Positions 36,718 to 49,794 are shown, numbered from the stretch's first letter. The stretch: 64,000 nucleotides of DNA from Marisa cornuarietis (GCA_004794655.1 SMMW01000634.1:4984501-5048500); one strand, 5' to 3'. The notes: generated by a model not told the origin, from the letters alone. Program-made: numbers and translations.

Positions 36718-37060
36718 CAGTGCGCAGGCGCAGGGGTCAACAAATTAACGAATGAACGTACAACATGCACGAGAATAATTATAATCCAAAAGAAAACACA
36801 AAATCGATTGTAAAAGTAAGTGTTACACGAAAATATACGAACTACTACAACAGAGAGGATACGACAGTTGACTATGAAATAACACCTCAAAATAAACGAA
36901 TGAAAAAAATTCTGATTTGCTAAAACTAGATATATATATATATATACAGTGAACCAAAATTTAACGATGGTTAGCAAAGACAAAATGCTTAGATCAGTAT
37001 CGCAATTCGCAAAGATCAAACCCCATTCTTCAATTTGTTGACCTCTGCGCCTGCGCACTG
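36718..37060. mobile_element. 343-bp inverted-repeat MITE
   Basis: The left end CAGTGCGCAGGCGCAGGGGT and the right end in reverse complement CAGTGCGCAGGCGCAGAGGT continue into GTCAACAAATT on both sides, giving inverted repeats of about 31 bp. The interior is AT-rich, with a (TA)n run near 36930-36946. CAGTG ends suggest a hAT-type MITE, but no exact 8-bp duplication is present. The right end lies directly against a tRNA-derived SINE. Confidence 0.7.
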
Positions 37061-37062
37061 AG

Positions 37063-37320
37063 AGGAAGCGGATGGCCGAGTGGTTAGAGCGCTGGCTTCC
37101 GAACCGAGAGCGCGCTGGGTCAATTCCCGATAAGCGCATCATACTTCCCCCAGTCGACCCAGCTGACAGGAATGGGTACCTGACTCCATAGAGGGTTGGG
37201 GAAGGTAAGGCAGCGAGGGAGAGGAGATTGGCACCACCCTCATGTAAAAGCTGGCCCCGAGAAAAGTGGGGTCTCTAACACCTCACTCCCCAACGACCTG
37301 AAAATGTTATTTCCCCCGCC
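37063..37320 (+). mobile_element. tRNA-derived SINE
   Basis: The head is strongly tRNA-like: GGATGGCCGAGTGGTTAGAG (A box TGGCCGAGTGG) and, 40 bp later, GCTGGGTCAATTCCCG (B box GGTTCNANNCC type). This is followed by a tRNA-unrelated body with GACCCAGCTGACAGGAATGG and GGTACCTGACTCC, as found in invertebrate SINEs. The tRNA part lacks clean acceptor-stem pairing and has no terminator at its 3' end, so it is a SINE, not a functional tRNA gene. A 156-codon ORF on the other strand here is a shadow. Confidence 0.8.
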
Positions 37321-37402
37321 CCCCTCCCTCATCTCTGTCCGTGTAAACCACAGTTAAATATTCTTAATTGTCACCCTTTATGGGTATAATTATGAATGTA
37401 TT

Positions 37403-37449
37403 ACACACACACACACACAAACACACACAAACACACAAACACACACACT
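37403..37449. repeat. (CA)n / CAAACA microsatellite
   Basis: Interrupted CA dinucleotide run with CAAA interruptions, about 80 bp beyond the SINE body; it could be the degenerate tail region of that SINE or independent. Confidence 0.75.
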
Positions 37450-38718
37450 AATTATTGCAGTCAATACAGTGTAAAGTCAGTATAATATGTAATATATAGA
37501 GAAGGAAATCAGTTGAAATGGCAACCCTTCTAAATTGACTTCGCCTCCACTCTACCCCATGAAATTCTTATTTCCCACCACCATCGCCACAACTATAAAT
37601 TACATGCACCTCCACCACTAGAAGAAATTATTCCCAAAAGTTGAGCGAATAACTCTTTATAACTGCTATAACACGATTCTACGATTGTGTCGCCGCAAGC
37701 TTATCGGAAAGTGTTAGTTATCAATTTGTAATAATTTTAAAGATCGTAGAACACAGTGATAGATCTGACCACATTCATAGAGTTCATGCGGAAGTGATCT
37801 CCCCAATTAAGCGGCAAACATGACGGCCTGTGCAAGGGAGACAGCTACTAGCCTGGTAACAACCTTGATTCCAGTAGAAGTTATTCGCATTGGCCTGGAA
37901 TTCATGCATGAAATCGCACTCGGTGCTCGCCGCCTTCTCGACATTTCTTATTTATAGGTCGCCAGTTTTTACACTCGGCAACACGATCTCCACTTGAGGG
38001 GGGGGGGAAACTTCTGGAAGTGGGTGAGCGTCATATCTTTGTGTTATTTCGATCTTTGATATGTACTGTCAGCAGCTATATGGCGTCGACGAATAGCTGA
38101 GTATGCACAGAAATAAGGGACGGTTTTTACTTTGAATAATTTGCCATTGAAACCCATTGGACATCTTTGGCGTCTTGACAATTCGAATGAAAAGGTGAAG
38201 ACTAACACTTAATTCATTAATCGCGTCACTCAGCAACAGGAGCGATGTTAGTCCCCAATCAGTCTACACCCGCGATCGATATTCGAAAGTCTGAAACTCG
38301 TTGTAACCTTTGAAGTATGTAGAAAAAGAGTTTCAAAGTGAACCGTGCCTCCCTGATTAAATAAATTAACTGCGCACACACGTTCCTCTTCACGGTGCTG
38401 AAATAAACACACCAGGCTAAATCACTAAAACAAAAAAGACGGACAAATAATATCTTAATACAAAAAGAACAACATCCCCTAAAAATGTTTGTTAGAAGGC
38501 AAACTTCATTACACCGGAAAATATTCAGCTGTGACAAAATCTGAGACAGATGAGTCAGAAAAGGAAAGTAAAGTGCTTCGGAAAAAAAATGATCGGGGGG
38601 GGGGGTGAACCCTTCACCTCATCGTCAATCATATGTCGTTAATGACACAAACAACGACAAAATAGCTTAAAAGAAGACTTCTTTTTTAATTACGCACGTG
38701 AGTGCACGTTCGCAATAT

Positions 38719-38740
38719 CACACACACACACACACACACA

Positions 38741-38779
<39 letters not shown>
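38719..38779. repeat. (CA)n then (CGCA)n compound microsatellite
   Basis: About 11 CA units switch to CGCA tetranucleotide units. Opposite-strand ORFs reading poly-Cys-Val or poly-Thr-His here are artefacts. Confidence 0.9.
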
Positions 38780-38780
<1 letters not shown>

Positions 38781-41565
38781 GCCGACCGCAAGATGAACGG
38801 AGATGCGTGCACCCAACACAGATCAGATTTATTTTAGTTGGTAGTTTGCACTTACCACAGTCCTTCACCAAAAATATATCAAACCTTTCCTCGCTTTTCC
38901 TCTGACATTTAAGCATCCATTTTAAAAGTTATATTTAGGCTAATAACTAAAATATAAATTTTGAAGGCATTGTTTCTCATGAAACAGACATAAAATAACA
39001 ATATTAAAGCAGATTCTCTGTGTGCTTTATAAAAAAACAAATAATTTTTAAATAAACTTCAAAAACGCTCATAGCGCATATTTAAATACAGAACAAACAT
39101 ATAAACAAACAATTATACAAAGACAGATGAACAGACAGAAATAGAAGGCAGAAAAAGAGAATGCTGTACACAAGCATGCCACATCAACACCGCAGAAGGA
39201 TAGCAGTAAGGTTGGGCAGTCATGGCGAGGGGGAGTCTACAGCTGTGTGTAGAACTATTCGAAATACAAGAATCTCAACGGACACAGGACAAAGTCTCAG
39301 CTGACACCGAGTATTGTGGTGAGCACATGTTAGGAATGAGAGACACAAAAATATTCTAACTTCCAACCCCAGGGGATCGTGGCTAATGTGACTGATGTCT
39401 GAGAGAGAAAGTAGTGTGTACAGGCAAGCAGTCGTTTTCGTGGCTGGGGTGTGCTTGTTCGAGAACGTGTGTGTGTGTGTGTGTGCAGACTGGCAGGAAG
39501 ATAATCAAATATTGAAACACAGAAAGACCACACAATGGCACAAAAAAAGATGTTTGAAAATAAACACATTGACACTACTCCAGAACTTCGAACCAAGTCT
39601 GAAAAAAGCATACCACAGAGAACAACGCTGCAAGATAAAATTAAAAAAAAGATTTTCAGCTGATCGTTGTTGACTCCACTGAACATGTTCTGAGCATCGC
39701 TGGCATCTGCCTGAAGGAGGATCCAGGAATCAATAAAATCCTAACCAGTTGCACACAGAGAAACTGGGGTGATTTTTTGCGAAAACTGAGCGTTTACAAA
39801 ACTGGTTAAAAATAAACGAGGTATTTGCCAAGGATGGTGGATGTAGTCATCCGCTAAATGTTAGGTATGTATTTTTTATAAATAAAAGTTATATATCCAC
39901 CGTTTCGGAAGAATTAAGCCTGTATGTGTCTTTCGTCAAGTGTCAATCGTCAAGTGTTTGTTTAATTTCGGTTCATCGCTTACTAAAAAACAAAGCAAAA
40001 CAAAACAAAATTGTAGCATTGTTAGGAACCACATTCAACCTTTTAGTTTAAAATTGCCGAACCAACAGTAAACTAATGTTAAGTGAAAATTCGCAGCAGA
40101 CCATGAGTGCCTCTCTAGTTTTAGGGATCGTGATGTAGCATTGTCTTTCACTTTCAGATATCTTTATTCTAAAATGTCAATGTGCAGCTAGTGTTGAATA
40201 TTCAGATGAGTAGAAATAGTTTAGTTTGCATTATTGAAGAGAATGAATAGTGCGACCTCGGTATGATTGTGTTCAACGAATCATTTAAAAGTGTTGTTTC
40301 CTAGCAAGAATGTTATCAAACATTTCAGATGTTGTCAATCAAGGCAGTACATGTTTTTAATTTTAATAATTTGGTTCGAAGTTTTTAAGGACAAGTGTTC
40401 GCTTCATTCTTGGTGAATATTTTCTGGTGAAGTAGTGAATTCGCCAAAGAAGGGGAATAATGAATTTGAAAAAAATATAATCTTTGATGCATAACATTCG
40501 TCATTTTTTCCGCGAGACGAGGCAAAATATGAGCTTGAGGCAAACTCGATTCCTTTAAAATTGTTAGCCTCATTTTAAAGCATGATATATCTATGCATAA
40601 TGATGAGAAACAAATGTTATACAGGAAGAAAAAATATGTTCAACCCCCAAACATCGATTAAAAAGTTAATTTTTAGTAGGATCCAATTACAGATAACAAC
40701 ATGCACTATTTTTTTTTAAAAACTGTTATTTTTATCGACTGTTAAACCAATGAAATAAAATGATTTTAACCAGTAATAAGTTAAAACAGGATAGGAAGTA
40801 GAAAATCAAACATAACTTTATCTATAGAAGAAGGAATGTCTGTTTCGCTCCCTCACTTTTAACTGCTTGTTCAACCTTAAGATAACTAAATGTCAAATTC
40901 AACAGGTGTGACTTGATTTTACAGAAAAAGGATGAAGCCAGTACATCTATAGTGAATACAGTATACAACATAAAAGTGAACAATTGTTACTATTCATATT
41001 ATTGCGTGCTTTCTTAATCTTCTGTCTTTATTTCTTGATTTCTTATATATAAGATGTTAACTTCATTGTACTCTCGAGATCTGTGTAATGCTCTTGATTT
41101 TTATTTTATCTTTTCATTTAATTTGGTCGGCTGTATTGTAACTTATAGCGGGCGTACTTTGGTGTGTGCGCGAGGCTGTCGAGTTTATATTTTTTATTAT
41201 TTAATACTTATACTCGAGCTCACGTTCACGCACAACTCTTTTTGGAACTAGACAGTTCCTCATCTCTGAAGAAATCTCTATGACAGACACTACAGACAGT
41301 GAACTTCATCGAGCTGCAGAAAAAGTGTTTCCTGTTCGTGCCTCATCCATGCAAACAGCAATGACCTTACATAATCATGAAGAGCCTTAAACAATAAACC
41401 CTTAGCGCACCTAATTAATAAAAAAGGTAAGTAGAAATCATCAAGTAAGTCTCACACTGCTATCATACGACTGACCATCAGTACATGCAAAGTACCTGCC
41501 TTTACACTACAACCACTTCTAGCAGTGATAATATCATCACTAAGAGAAGTAGCAAGCGCACGCAT

Positions 41566-41622
<57 letters not shown>
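41566..41622. repeat. (CA)n microsatellite, about 28 units
   Basis: Uninterrupted CA dinucleotide run. Confidence 0.95.
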
Positions 41623-41625
<3 letters not shown>

Positions 41626-44369
41626 CGCAGAAACAAATGGTTTTTGGGCGAACGTTTTTGCTAACAGATTGGATCATAAAATGGAACTTTGAAGAAGTTT
41701 GGAGATTTGATGTTGCGGCACTTTGAGCGGTTGAGAACGGTCCTTAAGCACGACCCGAGAGATATTGTTTATTTTCGGTTCCCCAGATCAGGTATTTTGT
41801 GCTTTTCCAGCAGGAGTGTTTCATTTCTAACAACAAAGCTCAGTGAACTTGTTTTTGCGGTGTTTTTCTGAGTTAAAAAAAAATGTTTTCTTCGCTTACT
41901 TTAGCCTATCCCAACTTTCAGTAGTTTATTGATGTCGAAGAATCGCCCGAAGTGCCTTTATTTTAGAGAGTCCCGGAGAGTCGAAAAACTAGAAACATCA
42001 AAGAAACAACCAAAATATTACAAATTCCTCTTTCTACCATGTCTTTTACAAGCTCATTTATCACATCGTTTTATAAAAACGATAACTTCACTAAACACTC
42101 AGAGGTGTTTGAGTTAAACAGCGTAAAATATTTTAGGATGCTGAAGAGATTATTCATATTTTAACAACAAAATTTAGAAGAAACTGCAGATAGTATACCT
42201 GAGTGAAAAAATTAGGTGGTCGCGGTTCGTTACTCAGTGACACAATAAGCGGTACAAATTACAAAAAAAGCAGGAGCTGGTCTTCGCAATGAGAGTGACG
42301 TCACTCGAGTACTTGGAATCACTGGCTTGCACAAGGACACATACAAGCATGGGAAAGGGCGTGCAATAGAGATAGAGAGAAGAGATGGATGACAGAAATA
42401 ATGTAAGACAATCATTAAGAGATCGATTTTCAACTTACTCCTTAAAAAACGTAGACCACGAAAGTAAATAGTTTGTAAATTGCAGATTTATTGAGTTGTA
42501 AGTCCCTTATAACAAAGAAGGCATGTACATTGTATTGCACATGTATTTAAAAACAATAGCTCAAAACTGAGATCTTTTTGAAATACCAGGCATTTTAATT
42601 ATCTCAATTAATTAGCAAAGGCATTTCTGCGTACCATTTACATACAAATATGAACTTAAAAAAATATGACGCGAACAAGCATTCACTCGAAATCTACACA
42701 AAACAGGGAGGAAAATAGAAATCCTGCCTGGGGAGCAAAAGACAATGTTTATATCATATGAGGGATGGATACATAGATGAATGCACCGCTAGCTGAAGAT
42801 ATGTATGGATACATACAAATGCAAAATAATCACTATTTTCTGTAAAAGGAAGAAAGCCGTTCAAAATTCTTGTCGTTAAAGTAAATTTTATGGGAAAAAT
42901 TTGAGAAAGCAGAACATGAACAACCCTATCGCCTTCGATTCTTCCCAAAAGCCTCCTCAAAACTGTATCTACAAATCCCATTTTATAAAAAGCATTTTCT
43001 GGATTTTGTCTGTCCCAACCATTCTAAGAGCTGTACCACGAGGATGTTCTTTAGAAAGTAGAAGACTCTTTTAAAAGTTTAATTACTTAGAAGGCTTGCA
43101 CCAGGCCAGCTAGAAGCATCTAAAACGAGTCAATAAACTGCAAATAAATTTTCTGCATCAAATTAAAAGCGTCGATTTGAAATCTGAAACCGCATACCGT
43201 TTCTAGACAGACATGCCTTTTAAAAATGATTTCAAGAAGTGATGATTAAGGAATATAATTCGAAAAAAAAACAAGAAGACACGTCTTAATAAGGATTTTA
43301 AAGGAACATGCGATGTCGATACGTTTTTCTAAAATATTAGTTAAGTGGCGGAGGGACTAGGGTCTAGTATATACGTTTCCAATAGATTTTCACGGTGCTC
43401 CTGTCTACAAACTGAATTGCTCTGCACCTACCCTGTATTGTATAGACTACATTTAAAATGATCTGTAACGGAGACCTTTATAAAAAATATAGGAGAAACA
43501 AGAATAGGAGGAAAAGATTTAGAAAATATTTTTCACATTAAATTTATTGTGTACGTTTAGAACCCAAGAGTTGGCTAACAGTGGCAGGAGCGTGTCTGAT
43601 GTAAGGCGTATCGTTTTTGTCGATATCAAAACGAAAAACTGAATGATGGCACGCAAACCCTGAGATAAAGTGGATTATATTTGCGAAAAATCTTCAAAAA
43701 CTCTTGGAAGACAGAATCACGTCCCATAAAAACTTCATACACTTACTTTGCTGGGGATCTGCAGGAGTGTACTTTTTTCAACGATTTTGCACTATGGGAA
43801 ACCTTTAATTACAGTTCAGTTGTACTGCTAACTCATCCTCCACGCACGTGTGAAAACAGGGATTACCCGGATGGAAAAATACTGAGTAAACCAGGAAAAC
43901 TTCTTTCATCTCAGCACCACTTGTGTTTGCCATCAGCTTCAAGCTGTTTTTTTCCCCTGTTATTTCAATGAAACTTCTTAAAGGTAAGCTGCCTCGAAGG
44001 ATGAACCAAACATTTATTAAATCGAGTAGTGTCCCTGAGTACAAGTGTACATTTATAGACCATAATTCGATGACACCAACTCTAATTTTGTGATAAATGC
44101 GGAAACAAATATACTAGTATTACATTCCCTTTTGAAGCAACATACATAAATATTTCTTATCATTTCTTTCATTACTATCTGTTTTCAGTGAATTCAAGGT
44201 TTATAACCACACACACTGGGGCTGTCTGCATGAAGAAGTAATATCACATAAATTTGAGCAAACACGTGGTAATCGTTAAAGACCATGAAAGCATGGCATA
44301 TTTCATTCAACCTCACCCAAGTCACAACCAAGGAGGTTACAAATAAATTATACTTATAACAAAAACAAG

Positions 44370-44370
<1 letters not shown>

Positions 44371-44402
<32 letters not shown>
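44371..44402. repeat. (GA)n microsatellite
   Basis: About 15 GA units in the probable 3' region of the receptor gene. Confidence 0.9.
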
Positions 44403-44406
<4 letters not shown>

Positions 44407-44537
44407 AAGAAAAAAAAAGCTGCGTGTTTGTCTTGGTCAAACTCTAGCAGCCTAAAATGCCAATGGAAACGCTTTCGTTGACGTGTCCTTGCTGTTCTTT
44501 TCTTATTTCATCAACACCTCTCTCCACAGCTTCCGAT

Positions 44538-44902
44538 CTACACCGCAGTAACCACATCCTGCAACTTAACGTTCGTATAGTTGGAAAGTTCTTGTGGCAG
44601 TCCAGAGATTAGACCGCACTGCTCTAAGGTCCTGCTGTTACCTCTCAAACATCGACAATACGAAGGACTGCGCCTCGGCTCAGGTGGCTTACATATTCCC
44701 CGCAAATCCCTCTTGAAATTTGTATTCAGCAGCCCATAGATGACAGGGTTGATACAGACTGAGGTGAAGGCTACGAGAATGCACACGGCGTGGATGAAAG
44801 GAAAATCAAGGCCATGAAACATCTGCAACAATACACACAGATATACTGCATTTAGCCTTCCTGCGTGAATCATAAATAAAAATATATACAAACATAGAAA
44901 AA

Positions 44903-44964
<62 letters not shown>

Positions 44965-47900
44965 TACATCCTTCGTGCTTCGAATGTATTATATTAACAG
45001 GACTAGCAACCTAGCATCTATTAGAAACATTATAGATATTACATAATTAATTACTGCATGATAAATGCAATAAATGCAAGCAAATACTAACTGTGATTGC
45101 ATAAACATTTGGCGAAAGTAGTTCTTAATCTAACAAATATGACTGATAAAGGCAACAAATATACAGACTCGTGACGCCGATGACTCACAGAAAATATGTA
45201 TTTTAAACGGAATGAACAATAGTATATACTTTGGATTGTTTAACATAGCATCTCAGTGCAGTTTCCTTCAAATTCACTTAAAAGCAAGCAGGAAATATAA
45301 GCGAAGCTGTAAAAGGTTTTTAAGTGAACATAGAATGGGACTTTATATTAGTCAATGCACGTATGCCGCTTCTGACCTCAAAAAGTCGATTCCGTCTTCA
45401 TCCACGAAAATATATCCTTTAAAGGCCAACCCGATTGTTCAGCGAAAATCGCTGGAAACAGAGCACAAAGTATTACAAAAACATGTTCCGGTGGTCTTTT
45501 ATGACAGAGAGGCATGAACGATTATGTATTAATATTTTTCTCTAAAGCAAACCTGGATTTGTCGAGAAAACAGGAAGTGACGAAACGAACGTATTTCTAA
45601 AAATAGCACCGTTTGCACGAGCATAAGTCTAAGAGAAAAGATGCAATCCTCGGTAAAAGAAAACTGACCAGAACACATTGTGCTGTTGCTGAATGTTCTC
45701 TTCGACACTCAGAGGGAGTTAGTTTGTATTCATGAAGGAAATCCTAAAGATAATGGCAGCAAACGCCAGTGGATTAACTTTGTTCAAATGTGCCATGTGA
45801 ACTTGGTCCCCACACTGTACTCATGAATTTGCTCAAAACGTTTCAAACTCGATTGTTATCCAGTCACTTATACAGTACAAGCAAGTCTTGGACTTTCAGT
45901 AAACTAAAGAAATCTTATTCCTACAGCAGTGCTTACTATACAACAGCACGAGATGTTAAAACCAACTACGACTGCTGGTAGATCAAGCACCAGATATACA
46001 ACATCGACGGTTTCTACACCGTCTGGTCTACAAGTAACATCGTGTGACAGTCACAAACACATCATCATCAGTCGTATCTTTATCCAGCATAATGCTCAAA
46101 ACAACTGACAGTGTGAGGGAACCATTGATGTGCGTGATCGACACAGCTAAAAAAAAAAAGGAAAAAGAATTGAGGGTGATAAACATATTATAAGGAGCTT
46201 AAACGGGAACACGTGCAATCGAATATCAGTAAGTAAATAGAAATTTTTCAATGCAGCTAAATGAGGAAGAAATAAGTTTTTACATCGATAAACATGTTTC
46301 AAACTATCATTATATTTTTAATTGTAAAAAATTCCTTATTAGCAGTCAGTTGTAACTATTGTTGCCGATTAAATTTTGATCTGATTGACTTACCAGTCTG
46401 TTGAATGAATTCAGTTTGGACCATTTAATTATTTTTTTAACTTCATTCGAAGCTTCTAAATAAAGTTCCAATCTGTAGGGCTGTATTCCAAATTCAGCTG
46501 TTTCACTTTTTGGGCGAACAAAATCGCTTCTTGAACACGACAACCTGAGTAATGCTTCTTCATTTAACTTGAAGACATGCAAATTCGTTGTTACAAATGC
46601 TTCGATCACGTGAGAGAACTCTTCAGTATAGGAGAGTAATTTTTTCCCGCCTGCCTAGTTGCAGGTGAGAATGCCGATGTTTGAAGGCTTATATCATTAA
46701 AATTAATGATCATTATGTACTCATATTTTGGGAATTATTATTTTAAAACGAGCTTAACCCGATCAGAAAGAAATAATGTTGCGAGCGAGTTGACCTTTAA
46801 GCATGATTGTACATTATCCCCTCTTATGTCAGAAAATGCCACATGGTGCAGATAAAGAGCTGACGCGATGCCGTTTCACCTGACGATAAATCTGGTCTAA
46901 TATGTTATCATTTTTTTTCCTGCGACACAACAATTGACAGTCTCACGCTAACGCTGTTTTTTTCACGACAGTAAGCGAGCTGAGAAAAGCTGCCTGGGTG
47001 ACAGGGCCAGACCGGAAGTCCCTTCAGCTGGCAGAAAGCTCCAGGGAAGCAGCTGCCGTAGTAGCTGCGCATGCTCCCCAGGGTGAGCCATAACTTTCTA
47101 GCACACGGAGGAAACGACATTGAGAAGTGCTGTTGTTCACGTGACTCACGTGACTTTTATCATGCAAGCGCTGCGGGTAACCGGAAGTGGAGGGCATTAG
47201 TGTTTGCGCCTGGACGACCTTCCGACCTAGAAGTTATAAACAGATAACTAGAGGGATTCATGTGTTTCTGGAAAAGGCTGTGTGCGAGGGTTTTTATAGA
47301 TTTATTTGTGGCTTTCCGAAGGCCGTAGCGTGACACGTGAGGCGGCTAAAACATGCTGCCATAGAAAAAAAGAACAAGGCTGTACGCAGGTCAAAGTATC
47401 TGATACAACTGTTTTCTGGTAGGAATTGTAAACTTACCTACTGGCAAGTATGATAGTTAAAATTTTCACTGGTTTATACTATTATGGTGACTAACCGGAG
47501 AGTATAGTCAAGCCAGCAGCTACCTCATTTTCTTTTCTGGTCGTCGGGGAACATTGCGGGATAGACGCAGTGGGTGACAAAGCTCGACACTTTGGTAGGT
47601 TCTCCATACAACGACCAATCACCTTCTTCACGTTTGCAAGCCGCTTCTTTTTCCTCCACCTCGGCATTAACCCACCTCTAAGGTATCCCAAAGAACGGTC
47701 TAAGCCGCAAAATCGTGGCGGATCACGTGGCTGGGGCAGCTTCCACCGCTTGTTTATTGGGGAAAAGAAGTTCCTGGTGTACCAAGAGGGTGGACACTGT
47801 GCTGCGTACAAAGTCATTGGCTTTGCGTTCCATGAAGGAAAATCGGAACAGCTTCCTCAGGCACTTATTCTCGAATGTCTGGATTCTCTTCTGGGCAAGC

Positions 47901-49794
47901 AGAGTCCGTCCTGCAGGACGGTGCCTCCGAAGGACTTGTGCGCTCTATGCAGTCCGTACTCGCTGGCAAACATGAAAGCGCTGCTCTGCCAGATCGTGTC
48001 CAGCCTGACAATCGCCTCAGTCGCTTTTATGCCAATGTCTGTTATACAGCCGCCATCGTTGAAAATGTAAACTCCAAAATTAAAGCTTTTGACCTCCTCA
48101 AGCTGTACTCCGTGCATGTAGAGCTTGGATTTGTTGTGCTAATCATGACTATGTGCTGGTATTCATTCCACATGCGTTGGTGCTGTCTGTCAGCATGTTG
48201 CTAAGGTCTTGCAGTTTTTTTTATTGTTTTCCCCCATGTTAATGCTCTTCTGCAAAGCACAGGCTGCACGTGGGCCTCCCAACGATGGAAATGAAGGGAT
48301 GACGATCTCGATCATAAAAGGGGTCTCCTTAGTCGCAAACTAGTGGGCCCTAGCCCTAGACGATACGTTCATCATGGAAAGCCTTCGCCTAGTGATGTCG
48401 TAGGGGTTTACTTCCTTCTCCTTTATTCTGATCAAAGTTTTACTTAAAAGGCAGTAGGTCCATTAATGAGTGGTAGTGATGCACTTGTTACAGGCGGAGC
48501 TTGCGGAGCCTACTTATATCGAGTTCTACCCTCAGGCGATGTTCGTGGATTAAGCTGAGCTGGAATAAAAGCTCTAGAACATTCAACAATCGGGACACAC
48601 CGTAATTGTCAGCCTACATTAAAAATATTTTAATACAAACTAGACCCCTCGATTGAAAGACAACCGGCGAGCTAGACGGAAAGATGAACGAAGAACACAT
48701 AAATGATCGAAGGTAAGTAAACTAAGAAAATCTTGGAGGGATTGTACATTGAAATTCTGTGTTATGAAAAGATCCGCTTACATCAAACATCAAGAACAAG
48801 AAAACAAACGACCACAATAACTCTCACTACTATTTCAAATAGAGATAAACATTTTTAGAAATCATAAACGTAAAACTTCCATTTCAACTCCCCCATTAAT
48901 TACCTGAGGGTAAATGCTGGCAAGTGTATTGACCAGATTTAAGGGCAACCATGCGACAGCAAATGCCACCGCCATGCTCGTCAACAAGATCATGTTCTTC
49001 CGATGTCGACACCGCTTTCGACGGAGAAGGAGATCCGGGAGGCGGTAGGGCCCATCCACCGTGATGTGCATGCGCAGAAAGCTCCCGATGAGGAGATGAA
49101 GAATGACGATGGCGAAGAGAGGGGAGAGATACTGTAGCAGAAGAACGATGACAGTGTAGACGGTGAGCGAGACTGGCGAGCGCCACTGTTCCATACACAT
49201 CGTGTACATGACGTAGCCATTGAAGCCCCTGACCTCCTCCAAACGATGCACTTCGAAGAGGGGAGCCGCGATGGCCATAGAGACGATCCAGATGGAAGCC
49301 AGGCCGTAGCAGGGTGACAGTTGCGAGCGGATGCTGTTGCCGTTGTTGGTGATGGCTCGGTAACGGTCGACGGCCAGCGCCACTAGCGTCAGGGTCGACA
49401 CGAAGACGTAAATAGTCTGCAGCGACGGCACCAGCCGGCAGAGGGTTTCGCCCAGCGTCCAGTTCTTAAGCACCAGGCGCACCACGGTCAGTGGTTTGCA
49501 GAGGACGCAGGTGAGGATGTCCGAGACGGCCAGGTTCATGATGTACAGGTTGCGGCTGGACTTGCGAATGCCGTTTCTGACGATGATGAAGCAGACGAGC
49601 CCGTTGCTGACGATTCCGAGGACGATGAGGACGACGAAGCTGGAGATGAGCGACATCTCTCTGGACTGGCTGTGCCAGTGGCTGTTTTGTGAGTACTCCA
49701 GATACACTTTGAGAAAATCGTTAATGGAGAAGTTCTTCGATTCCAGTCCGCCAACGTCAAGCATCTCCAGAAGATAGGGGTCTGTGCTCTTCAT
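44538..49794 (-). CDS. NPY/neuropeptide F-type GPCR (two exons, 391 aa)
   Basis: Minus-strand exons 49794-48904 and 44822-44538 (stop TAG) join in phase 0 across a 4.1-kb intron, giving 391 aa. This is a class A GPCR at the plasma membrane. Visible features: N-glycosylation site NFS (21-23); TM1 about 48-72 with SNGLV; TM2 NLYIMNLAVSD (82-92); Cys119 and Cys200 for the TM3-ECL2 disulphide; DRYR (143-146); a basic third loop (RRKRCRHRKN); TM6 with WLPLN (282-286); TM7 NPVIY (322-326); and C-terminal cysteines (YCRCLRG) for palmitoylation. The TM2 CxLCKPLT stretch, the LGETLCRLVPSLQ segment and the WLPLNLVN motif are typical of NPY, NPF and related RFamide/PrRP-like receptors, which couple to Gi and control feeding and reproduction in molluscs. 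The exact ligand cannot be read from sequence. The start is the first ATG with a credible extracellular N-terminus; untranslated 5' exons may lie upstream. The intron falls at the TM6-TM7 loop. Confidence 0.9.
44904..44962. repeat. (CA)n microsatellite near the receptor's splice acceptor
   Basis: About 29 CA units, (GT)n in transcript sense, located 80-140 nt upstream of the acceptor of the TM7 exon (exon starts at 44822). Confidence 0.95.
47470..48205 (-). mobile_element. Decayed LINE: reverse-transcriptase thumb and C-terminal region
   Basis: Minus-strand reading gives EEVKSFNFGVYIFNDGGCIT, then TEAIVRLDTIWQSS and FASEYGLHRA. After a frameshift near 47890 it gives FENKCLRKLFR, FMERKANDFVRS and a tryptophan/basic tail. 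This is the order seen at the end of invertebrate non-LTR retrotransposon ORF2 proteins (VxSFKYLG..ISxDG, I..R...A...M..L..IW, then FExxCLRxLLxI, then a GHVxR region). Several stops and frameshifts mark it as inactive. It lies in the receptor intron on the same strand. Plus-strand ORFs of 86-166 codons here are shadows of it. Confidence 0.75.

Larger units (their letters stand above)
37500..44537. other. Gene-poor intergenic region downstream of the NPF-type receptor
   Basis: About 7 kb without a supported gene; the longest ORFs are under 120 codons and lie mainly in low-complexity DNA. The right end is presumably the 3' UTR of the minus-strand receptor. The nearest minus-strand AATAAA hexamers are at 44013-44018 and 43543-43548. 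Microsatellites at 38719, 41566 and 44371 are listed separately. Confidence 0.45.

Noticed and set aside
37067..37140. Functional tRNA gene
   Set aside because: It has A and B boxes but no clean acceptor stem or terminator and continues into a SINE body.
36672..37142. 156-codon minus-strand ORF
   Set aside because: It runs antisense through the MITE and tRNA-derived SINE head; its reading is explained by those repeats.
38686..38916. Cys/Val-rich ORF (and similar ones at 44904, 59265, 62753)
   Set aside because: They are translations of CA/GT microsatellites.
43681..43971. 96-codon plus-strand ORF as an exon
   Set aside because: No domain, and it lies opposite the probable 3' UTR of the receptor gene.
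47570..48204. Plus-strand ORFs of 86-166 codons
   Set aside because: They are opposite-strand shadows of the LINE relic, which has family-consistent motifs on the minus strand.
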